Positions 23,821 to 31,015 of a stretch of DNA of 64,000 nt are shown here, one piece after another (positions within the stretch are counted from its first letter, which is position 1; each line of letters opens with the position of its first letter). This DNA is from Uliginosibacterium flavum (lineage in GTDB: Bacteria; Pseudomonadota; Gammaproteobacteria; Burkholderiales; Rhodocyclaceae): NCBI RefSeq assembly GCF_040566545.1, contig NZ_JBEWZI010000001.1:186001-250000 (forward strand), written 5' to 3'. Position numbers and translations under genes: made by a program. The notes beneath the pieces were generated by a model, which saw only the letters and a program-made list of their open reading frames with translations, searched no databases and was not told the origin of the DNA.

Positions 23821-26031
23821 TCAGCTGCCGATCAGGCCGCCGTCATTCTTGGTGATCATCACGGTCGCCGAGCGCGGGCGCTTGCCAGCGCCGTAGCCTG
23901 CATTGCTGGGCCACTGGCTGGTGTATTTCGTCGGGTCGGCCAGATTGGCTACCGATGTGCCGTCGCCAGGATGCTGAACATTGACGAACAGCACTTTGCC
24001 ATCCGGGCTTTCGCAGATGCCGGTGATTTCCTGCTCGCTGGGGCCAACGAGGAAACGCTTGAGCTTGGCGCCCGGCTGTTTACCCATCTTGGTCGTGACT
24101 GTCGTGGCGCCGCTGGTGACGCTGACGTTGCCGCCATCGCCCACCGTGCCGGGCACGCCGGCAAGCATCATGCAGTTGGTGACATCGGTGTAAGCGCCGT
24201 CATCGGTCTGGATCCAGCAGATACCGGTGCTGGCGGTGAAAGCCAGACCGTCCGGGCTGGAGAAGTCATTGGCGTCCGTCAGGCCGGACAGATTCACGCT
24301 GGCGGCTGGCGAAGTGGCTTCGGCGCCGAACACATACACGTCCCATGCAAAGCTGGTCGCAGCGGCTTCGTTGCCGGTTTCGGCGATGCGGATGATGTGA
24401 CCGTGGACGTTGCCCTTCTGTGTGCCGCTGCCCTTGGTATCGGTGTAGGCGCGCGGGTTGGCGGCATCCACCGTGGCTTCAGCGCGGCTGCTGCTGTTGG
24501 TCATGGTGAAGTAGATTTCGCCATTGGCCGGATTCACGCCGCACCACTCCGGGCGATCCATCTTGGTCGCGCCAGCGGCATCAGCAGCCAGGCGGGCATT
24601 GATGACGATGTCGCCCAGATCGGCAAACGCGTAAGTCGCATAGCCGGCCACGGCGCTGTTGCTCATCGACAGCTCGTGCCAGCTGCCCGTGCCGTCAGCA
24701 GCGAACTTGGCGACGTAGAGTTTGCCAGCGTTCAGATATTTGTCACCAGTGGCGATCCGATCCAGCGGATTGGCATCAGCGGCGTCCCACACGGCGGTGG
24801 AAACGAACTTGTAGACGTATTCATTCTGGGCATCGTCGCCCATGTAAACCGCCAGTGGCTTGCCGGCCACAGGCTTGGAGATGGCGGCGGCTTCGTGGTT
24901 GAAACGCCCCAGTGCACTGCGTTTGCGGACTGCGGCGCTCTTGCTGTAGGGGTCGATTTCGGTGATGTAGCCCTGGCCGTTCAATTCGTTGCGGTAGTCG
25001 TCCGTACCATCTGTCGAAGCGCCGGTCTGGCTGATGTTCCAGCGGGCGTACTGGTCGGCAGCGCCACCGGTTTCCCAGCCGTAGCGGCTGCTGGAGTTCT
25101 GCTTGCGGCCATAACGATTAAGCGAGACAACGCTCTTTGCGTCACGCAGGGCATCGTCGCCCGATGCGCGCTTGAAATAGCCGGACCAGTTTTCTTCACC
25201 GGTCAGCAGCGTGCCCCAGGGCGTCTTGCCAGTGCCGCAGTTGTTCAGGGTGCCGCGCGTTTTGACGCCAGAAGTCGAAAACTTCGTCTTCAGCAAGGCG
25301 TGAGCCGCCGCCGGGCCAGCGATTTCGATTTCGCTGATGCCGGTGACGCGGCGATTGAAGCTGGAGGATTGCAGCGTGGCAAACTTGCCAGCTGCCTTCT
25401 TGATTTCGACGACGGAGACGCCGTGCGCAGCCACTTCCTTGTCCACCTCGGCCGCCGGACGCGTGCCGGAGGTGGCGCCGTTGGCATGCAGAAACTGTGG
25501 AATCACGTATTCATGATTCATCGCCAGCAAGGCGCGATCCGTGCTGCTCTGATCCGGCAAACCGCTGCCGGACAGACCGAAATATTCCATGCCGTCGTGA
25601 CAGTCACCCGCGCGATTGTCGAAATCGCTGTCAGTGCCATCATTCTTGAAGGCGGCGGTGCCCGCGCTCAGCGGATCGCCCAGGGCGTAGATCACGGATG
25701 CCGTGTAGCCCACTGGCACCGTAAACACATCCGCCAGACTCTTGTTGACCGGGGTGAAACCGAGCAGGCCGGTCGTGCCGCCGGAAGAGGAAGAAGATGA
25801 TGAGGAAGAAGACGAGGACGCCGAGGCACTGTCGCCGGAACTGGTCGATCCGCCGCCGCCACAGGCACTCAGGCCAAAGCCGCCGAAAAGGGCCGCAAAC
25901 GCGGCGCCCGTGCCGCTCTTGAGCAGCATGCGGCGCTTCACCAGCACGTCCTGGATATGCGTATTGGCGGAGTCGTTATGGCCGATATCGTCCGCATCGG
26001 GCATGCCGAGCGTCTTGGTGATTTTGCTCAT
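23821..26031 (-). CDS. phoX: PhoX-family alkaline phosphatase (Tat-exported, polyserine)
   Basis: A 736-residue protein of the PhoX family (calcium/iron phosphatase that frees phosphate from organic esters). After a 30-residue leader comes a twin-arginine signal, KRRMLLKSGTGAAFAALFGG (R33-R34), ending in a possible lipobox GLSAC (C57), then a Gly/Ser-rich linker to about 88. Family blocks follow: DFDNRAGDCHDGMEYFGL, LLAMNHEYV, NNCGTGKTPWGTLLTGEENW, GRFNHEAAAI, YMGDDAQNEYVYKFV, MDRPEWCGVNP, and QEITGICESPDGKVLFVNVQHPG. These contain the acidic and Cys metal ligands expected. A Pho-box-like sequence with a -10 lies upstream, consistent with control by phosphate starvation. Confidence 0.93.
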   Translation of the reverse strand: MSKITKTLGMPDADDIGHNDSANTHIQDVLVKRRMLLKSGTGAAFAALFGGFGLSACGGGGSTSSGDSASASSSSSSSSSSSSGGTTGLLGFTPVNKSLADVFTVPVGYTASVIYALGDPLSAGTAAFKNDGTDSDFDNRAGDCHDGMEYFGLSGSGLPDQSSTDRALLAMNHEYVIPQFLHANGATSGTRPAAEVDKEVAAHGVSVVEIKKAAGKFATLQSSSFNRRVTGISEIEIAGPAAAHALLKTKFSTSGVKTRGTLNNCGTGKTPWGTLLTGEENWSGYFKRASGDDALRDAKSVVSLNRYGRKQNSSSRYGWETGGAADQYARWNISQTGASTDGTDDYRNELNGQGYITEIDPYSKSAAVRKRSALGRFNHEAAAISKPVAGKPLAVYMGDDAQNEYVYKFVSTAVWDAADANPLDRIATGDKYLNAGKLYVAKFAADGTGSWHELSMSNSAVAGYATYAFADLGDIVINARLAADAAGATKMDRPEWCGVNPANGEIYFTMTNSSSRAEATVDAANPRAYTDTKGSGTQKGNVHGHIIRIAETGNEAAATSFAWDVYVFGAEATSPAASVNLSGLTDANDFSSPDGLAFTASTGICWIQTDDGAYTDVTNCMMLAGVPGTVGDGGNVSVTSGATTVTTKMGKQPGAKLKRFLVGPSEQEITGICESPDGKVLFVNVQHPGDGTSVANLADPTKYTSQWPSNAGYGAGKRPRSATVMITKNDGGLIGS

Positions 26032-26089
26032 GAAATTCTCTCTGTGTTTTTTATGGGTGTGCTGCGAGCAGCGAGCATAGACACGCTCT

Positions 26090-26107
26090 GTGACGCCGCT
26101 GTGACAG
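26090..26107 (-). promoter_or_regulatory. Candidate Pho box and promoter of phoX
   Basis: On the minus strand CTGTCACAGCGGCGTCAC gives two half sites 11 bases apart (6/7 and 4/7 to CTGTCAT). Ten bases further on is TATGCT, a good -10 at the spacing usual for PhoB-activated promoters, about 40 bases before the phoX start. Confidence 0.5.
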
Positions 26108-26133
26108 CGCCATCAAACTCAGAGATAGAAAGC

Positions 26134-26166
26134 AAAAAAGCCGCGAGGACGAATCCCTGCGGCTTT
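26134..26166 (-). terminator. Terminator after aroC
   Basis: On the minus strand AAAGCCGC, a 14-base loop and GCGGCTTT are followed by a T-run, 23 bases after the aroC stop. Confidence 0.85.
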
Positions 26167-26188
26167 CGAATTCAGAGCAGGCCTGATC

Positions 26189-27322
26189 TCAAGCCTTGGG
26201 CGACGGAATGTCCTGTTGCCCGTCGGGCGCCAGGCCGGCGATACGCGGCAGCGGCGCCACAACATCGGCATTCTGCGCGCGCTGGCGCAGGGCGTGATCG
26301 ATCAGCACCAGCGCCAGCATGGCTTCGGCAATCGGCGTGGCGCGGATGCCGACACAGGGATCGTGGCGGCCGGTGGTCTGCATCTGCACGGGATTGCCGT
26401 CGCGGTCGATCGAGGCACGATCCTGCGGGATGGAGGAAGTCGGTTTGATCGCCATCGAAACGCGGATGTCCTGCCCCGAGGAAATCCCGCCGAGCACGCC
26501 ACCGGCGTGATTGCTGAGAAAACCGGCCGGCGTCAGTTCGTCGCCATGCACGCTACCGCGCTGCGCCACCACGCCGAAACCGTCGCCGATTTCCACGCCC
26601 TTGACGGCGTTGATGCTCATCATGGCGTAGGCAATGTCGGCATCCAGGCGATCAAACACCGGCTCGCCCCAGCCCGGCGGAATGCCAGTGGCGATCACAT
26701 CGATTTTGGCACCGATGGAATCGCGCTCGGAGCGGATCTTGTCCATGTAGGCTTCCAGCTGCGGAATGATTTCCGCATTCGGCGCAAAGAAGGCGTTCTC
26801 GCTCACGGCTTCCCAGCTCTGGAAGGGAATCGCGATTTCACCGAGCTGGCTCATGAAGCCACGGATCACGATGCCATATTTTTCGCTCAGCCATTTCTTG
26901 GCAATCGCCCCGGCCGCCACGCGCACAGCGGTTTCACGGGCCGAAGAGCGGCCGCCGCCGCGATAGTCACGCACGCCGTATTTGTGTTCGTAACTGTAGT
27001 CCGCGTGGCCAGGGCGGAAGGTATTCATGATCTTGGAATAGTCGCCACTCTTCTGATCCTGGTTGCGGATCAGCAGCGCAATCGGCGTGCCAGTGGTCTT
27101 GCCTTCAAACACGCCGGAGAGGATCTCGACGGCGTCCGGCTCCTTGCGCTGGGTGACGTGGCGCGAGGTGCCCGGCTTGCGCCGATCCAGTTCGAGCTGG
27201 ATGTCGGTTTCGGTCAGCGCCAGCCCCGGCGGGCAGCCATCGACCACGCAGCCGATGGCCGCGCCATGCGATTCGCCGAATGAAGTTACCGTGAAGAGCG
27301 TGCCAAAAATGCTGCCGGACAT
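26189..27322 (-). CDS. aroC: Chorismate synthase
   Basis: A 377-residue flavin-dependent enzyme converting EPSP to chorismate, the last shikimate step. The three family signatures are present: GESHGAAIGCVVDGCPPG near the N-terminus, RPGHADYSYEHKYGVRDYRGGGRSSARET split over about 100-128, and GVVAQRGSVHGDE then SNHAGGVLGGISSGQ and RHDPCVGIRATPIAEAM. The ATG at 27322 (MSGSIFGTLFTVTSFGESHG) is the normal start; a TTG five codons upstream is possible. It has its own terminator and no aro neighbours. Confidence 0.97.
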   Translation of the reverse strand: MSGSIFGTLFTVTSFGESHGAAIGCVVDGCPPGLALTETDIQLELDRRKPGTSRHVTQRKEPDAVEILSGVFEGKTTGTPIALLIRNQDQKSGDYSKIMNTFRPGHADYSYEHKYGVRDYRGGGRSSARETAVRVAAGAIAKKWLSEKYGIVIRGFMSQLGEIAIPFQSWEAVSENAFFAPNAEIIPQLEAYMDKIRSERDSIGAKIDVIATGIPPGWGEPVFDRLDADIAYAMMSINAVKGVEIGDGFGVVAQRGSVHGDELTPAGFLSNHAGGVLGGISSGQDIRVSMAIKPTSSIPQDRASIDRDGNPVQMQTTGRHDPCVGIRATPIAEAMLALVLIDHALRQRAQNADVVAPLPRIAGLAPDGQQDIPSPKA

Positions 27323-27408
27323 GGGTTTCCCGATCAATCTGTTCAGGCCCGGATTTTAGCATGGCCGGCGCGGGCCTCTGCCTGCACAGCCGCAGTGGTT
27401 GGACCTGT

Positions 27409-27470
27409 ACGGGCATCTTGTCCGGAGAGCATTGCTGCGCGCGGCTCTACAAGCATGCCCGCTCAGTCCT
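27409..27470. repeat. Dispersed palindromic repeat, degenerate copy at 27.4 kb
   Basis: GGGCATCTTGTCCGGAGAGC, then GCGCGGCTCTACAAGCATGCCCGC. It shares the CCGGAG, GCGGCTCT and GCATGCC blocks of the family but is shorter. Confidence 0.55.
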
Positions 27471-27494
27471 CTGCCGCAGGCAGCAAGCGCCTGA

Positions 27495-28463
27495 TCAGCC
27501 CTTCGCCGTCATCAGCTTCAGCAACAGCGGTGCCGTCACGGGATTTTCCATGTAAGGCTTGTAGGTCGCCGTCACACGCGAGGCAAAGGCCATGCTGTCA
27601 CGCTGATCGACAAATTTCACGCCTTCCTTTTCCAGCCGCATGCGGGCTGCGATCATGCGCTTGGCCCAGATTTCACGGTCTGCCAAGGCAGAATCACGAC
27701 CCGCCTCACGCAAGCCGGCACGCTCGGCATCGCTGAGCTTGTTCCACACCACGGCCGATACCACCAGGGCCTCGTACTGCACGGCATGACTGGTAGTGAC
27801 GAAAAATTTGGCGCGCTTGTAGTGCTGATCAGCTTCGTAGGACAGCAGATCGTTCTCTGCTGCGTCGATGTTGCCGGCTTCGAATGCGGCATTCACGTCC
27901 TGATACGCCAGCACCTGCGGCACGCCGCCAAGCGCGCTCACCGTTTCGCGCAGATCAGCACGATTCGGAATGCGTACCTTGAGGCCGTCCAGATCACTGA
28001 TTGAGCGCGGCGGGCGATTGCGCATATAGAAGGAGCGCGTCCCACCGTCGTACCAGCCCAACAGCACCACGCCTTGAGTGGCCATGCTCTGCTCCAGCTC
28101 CTTACCCACTTCGCCATCCAGCTGCTTGAACATCTGCTTCGAATCGCGGAACAGGAAGGGCAAAGCCAGCACCCGGGCCTGCGGCGCCAGACGTGCCACA
28201 GTGCTCGGAGTGATCACGGCCACGCCGATTTCACCACTCTGCAGACCGGCGATCAGCTTGTTCTGATTTGACGCGGCGGCCACCGGCATCAGGCTCGAAT
28301 CCAGACGGCTGCTGGTCTCCTTGAGACGCTTGAGCATGCCCTGCAGTGCGATGGTGGTCGGGTGCTCTTCAGGCTGCGGTGACCAGGCGGTCAGATCGGC
28401 AGCCTGGGCAGAAATCGACAGGCTGAGCGCCAGTACGGCGAGGGAGGCGAAACGTTTGAACAT
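27495..28463 (-). CDS. Orphan TRAP substrate-binding protein (DctP family)
   Basis: A 322-residue periplasmic protein with a signal peptide ending SAQA (residue 21). It has the DctP core: EEHPTTIALQGM, IGVAVITPSTVARLAP, LPFLFRDSKQMFKQLDGEVG, VVLLGWYDGGTRSFY, LKVRIPNRADLRETVSALGGVPQVL with the substrate-binding arginine, and GNIDAAENDL. No dctQ or dctM adjoins it, so it must use permeases elsewhere or act as a sensor component. It differs clearly from the DctP at 9.1 kb, so a different ligand is likely. Confidence 0.88.
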   Translation of the reverse strand: MFKRFASLAVLALSLSISAQAADLTAWSPQPEEHPTTIALQGMLKRLKETSSRLDSSLMPVAAASNQNKLIAGLQSGEIGVAVITPSTVARLAPQARVLALPFLFRDSKQMFKQLDGEVGKELEQSMATQGVVLLGWYDGGTRSFYMRNRPPRSISDLDGLKVRIPNRADLRETVSALGGVPQVLAYQDVNAAFEAGNIDAAENDLLSYEADQHYKRAKFFVTTSHAVQYEALVVSAVVWNKLSDAERAGLREAGRDSALADREIWAKRMIAARMRLEKEGVKFVDQRDSMAFASRVTATYKPYMENPVTAPLLLKLMTAKG

Positions 28464-28865
28464 GGCTATCTTTCGGGCAAAAACGGTTGGATTCGTGAAT
28501 CACGTGAAGTAATCCTGCCCCAAATAGAGGGTAAACCCCAATCAAAATGGCCAATCTTCGCATTTGCCCGGCTAATGAACGCACGCGTCCGTCAATCCTT
28601 CGAGTCGAACCCCTGCCAAAGCCATATGCGGCCACGCTTAGCGGGGATCAGGAGCCTATATGCCGTCTGTAGAGCCAATGGCGTTAAAAATGACGAAACA
28701 TTTACCCGAACAAAACGCAACTCATTGTTAAAAAATAAAATTTTAGTTAACAAAGACAATCAACCCGGCAAATGCAAACATTTGTCAGGCAACGATGAGG
28801 TACCACTATTTGCCAAGTTTTCAGTAACTATTCATCTGCATGGCAAGCAGCCGGAGCCCCCAAAC
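28464..28865. other. Gene-free AT-rich gap upstream of orphan dctP
   Basis: No gene. Bases 28680-28830 are distinctly AT-rich for this genome and contain the inverted repeat TTGTTAA (28725-28731) / TTAACAA (28747-28753). The gap is the promoter region of the orphan dctP and the trailer of the amidohydrolase. Confidence 0.5.
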
Positions 28866-30041
28866 TCAAAGAGCCTCCGGCGCCAATGCCGCTTCAACCA
28901 GCCGCACCCAGTAACTGGCGCCAAGTGTGAGGTTCTCGTCATTGAAGTCGTAATGCTTGTTGTGCAAGGTGCAGCCGCCTTCGCCTGGGCCGTTGCCGAT
29001 CCACACGTAGCAGCCGGGGCGATGTTCGAGAAAGTTGGAGAAATCCTCTGCCCCCATACTCGGGCGTAGCGCCCAATCCACCTGCTCAACGCCGGCCAGC
29101 TCGCCAGCCACGGCGCGGCACAACTCGGCCTCGGCAAGCGTGTTGACGGTGGGTGGGTAGCCATCCATCCAGGTGAATTCGACTTTCACTCCGTGCACCG
29201 CTGCAATCCCGTCACAGATCTGGCGCATGCGCTGTGCCGTGGCGGCGCGCACCGCCGGGCGCAGCGCGCGGGTCGTGCCACACAGGCGCGCTTCGCCGGG
29301 AATCGCGTTATAGGCTTCACCCGCGTGGAACTGCGTCACCGACACCACCACGCCATCCAGCGGATCGATGCTGCGCGAGGCAATTGTCTGCAGCGCCGTC
29401 ACCAGCGCTGCCGCCGCGACGATGGGGTCCACCGTCAGGTGCGGCATCGCCGCGTGGCCACCGTGGCCCGTGACGACAATGTCAAAGCGATCCGCGCTGG
29501 CCATCACCGGGCCCGGCGAAATGCCGAAACGCCCGGCCGGCATGCCGGGCCAGTTGTGCATGCCAAAGATGGCATCAACCGGAAAGCGCTCAAAGAAGCC
29601 ATCCGCAATCATCGCCGCCGCACCGCCGCGCCCCTCCTCGGCGGGCTGAAATACCAGCACCACCGTGCCATCAAAATTGCGGCGCTCGGCCAAGTATTCT
29701 GCCGCACCGAGCAGCATTGCGGTGTGCCCGTCGTGGCCGCAGGCGTGCATGCAGCCTGCGTGGCGCGAACGGTGGGCGAACTGATTGGCCTCCTCGATGG
29801 GCAGCGCATCCATGTCGGCACGCAAGCCGATCACGCGCTTCGAGTCACCGTTGTAGATCACTCCCACCACGCCGGTCTGACCGACGCCGCGATGCACCTC
29901 CAGGCCCCAGCGCTCCATCTGGGATGCGACCAGCTCGGCCGTGCGCGCCTCCTCGAAAGCCAGTTCGGGAAAGGCGTGGATATCACGACGGATTTCAGTC
30001 AGCGCGGCCTGGCGCGCGGCAATTTCGGGGATGATGGGCAT
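28866..30041 (-). CDS. M20-family amidohydrolase (hippurate-hydrolase type)
   Basis: A 391-residue metal-dependent amidohydrolase that removes an acyl or aryl group from an N-acyl amino acid. The M20D motifs are all present: RRDIHAFPELAFEE, LRADMDALPI, GCMHACGHDGHTAMLLGAA with the bridging Cys and His ligands, VFQPAEEGRGGAAAMI, GMHNWPGMPAGRFG, and GAEDFSNFL near the end. ATG at 30041 is preferred; a TTG four codons upstream is the alternative, and neither has a strong ribosome site. It is divergent from the TonB-like gene. The precise substrate is not deducible. Confidence 0.92.
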   Translation of the reverse strand: MPIIPEIAARQAALTEIRRDIHAFPELAFEEARTAELVASQMERWGLEVHRGVGQTGVVGVIYNGDSKRVIGLRADMDALPIEEANQFAHRSRHAGCMHACGHDGHTAMLLGAAEYLAERRNFDGTVVLVFQPAEEGRGGAAAMIADGFFERFPVDAIFGMHNWPGMPAGRFGISPGPVMASADRFDIVVTGHGGHAAMPHLTVDPIVAAAALVTALQTIASRSIDPLDGVVVSVTQFHAGEAYNAIPGEARLCGTTRALRPAVRAATAQRMRQICDGIAAVHGVKVEFTWMDGYPPTVNTLAEAELCRAVAGELAGVEQVDWALRPSMGAEDFSNFLEHRPGCYVWIGNGPGEGGCTLHNKHYDFNDENLTLGASYWVRLVEAALAPEAL

Positions 30042-30134
30042 AATCAGATCCAAAGTACGCGTAGCCTGGCGTCACGAATAATTGCGCAGCGACATGGCGT
30101 TTCCGAGCCCCGAATCTTACACTCGCGGCTTGCC

Positions 30135-30854
30135 ATGATCAGCCCTGAACACCCTTCCGCCCGCTACCGCCCCAGCCACGCACAAGGCGGCTGGCTGCGC
30201 TGGCCCTTCGCCTGGACGCTGGCGCTGATCCTCACGCTGGGCATGCTCGCCCTGCTGGCTACCGTCAGCCGTCCCTGGCAAGCCTCGGCGCCGCCACCCG
30301 AACGCCTCGCTGTCGCCCTGCATCAAACCGACGCGCCCGCCGTGAAACCAGCCGCGCCCATCGCCCAGCCTGCCGCGCCCCATACGGCAAAGCCTGCGCC
30401 GGACAGCGCAGTCAACCTGGCGCCAATCCTGAGCACGCCAGACCCTGCCCTGCAAGCCGCACCTGTATTGCCTCCCAGCCCTACCATCGCGGAGACGACC
30501 GCCACGCCTACCTCTACGAACATACTGCCTGCAAACCAAGGCGCAGCGCCGCTTTCCAGCCAGTCAGCCAGCCATGCCAATATCGCCAGTCTGCCCTTGA
30601 AGCAGCGCTGCGGCGTGCAGATCAAACCGGTTTTCCCGCAGCGGGCGCGCAACGATGACATCGAACAAGGCCGCGTTCTCGCCCGTCTGTATCTGGAAGC
30701 CGATGGCCGGGTGCGTTCCGTACAGATCATCGAAGCCACGCCACGCGGTTACTTCGAAACCGAAACCCGCCTCGCCGCCCTGCAATGGCGCTGCCTGCCC
30801 AGCGGCCAGGCCGGCGACAGCGTGCGGGTGTCTTTTGTGTTCGGGCTGGAATAG
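30135..30854 (+). CDS. TonB-like energy transducer protein
   Basis: A 239-residue protein with TonB layout: a short cytoplasmic start, one membrane segment (about 24-46, AWTLALILTLGMLALLATV), a Pro/Ala/Thr-rich periplasmic spacer (about 47-150) and a C-terminal TonB domain (about 160-239: FPQRARNDDIEQGRVLARLYLEADGRV is split here by its length, then ALQWRCLPS). It would couple the proton motive force to outer-membrane receptors, but exbB and exbD are not nearby. The spacer is short on Lys-Pro repeats. ATG at 30135 chosen for a sensible N-terminus. Confidence 0.8.
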   Translation: MISPEHPSARYRPSHAQGGWLRWPFAWTLALILTLGMLALLATVSRPWQASAPPPERLAVALHQTDAPAVKPAAPIAQPAAPHTAKPAPDSAVNLAPILSTPDPALQAAPVLPPSPTIAETTATPTSTNILPANQGAAPLSSQSASHANIASLPLKQRCGVQIKPVFPQRARNDDIEQGRVLARLYLEADGRVRSVQIIEATPRGYFETETRLAALQWRCLPSGQAGDSVRVSFVFGLE

Positions 30855-31015
30855 ACGCAAAAGCCGGGAATCCAGAAGGCCTGAGGCTCAGGACGATCCG
30901 TTGCAGACCCTCAGACCAAGCGACGGCGAAGCCTGGCCTTGCACCTGAAGGGTGACGAGAACATACGCAATCACTCTTGTGGTGGATCTCTGCATGAGTC
31001 ATCAGCCCGACTGGA

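Noticed and set aside
23692..25800. 702-codon plus-strand frame opposite phoX
   Set aside because: Antisense shadow of a gene with conserved motifs throughout; no ribosome site.
29193..30134. Upstream extension of the TonB-like gene
   Set aside because: The extra 314 codons are antisense to the amidohydrolase; the membrane-anchored protein begins at 30135.
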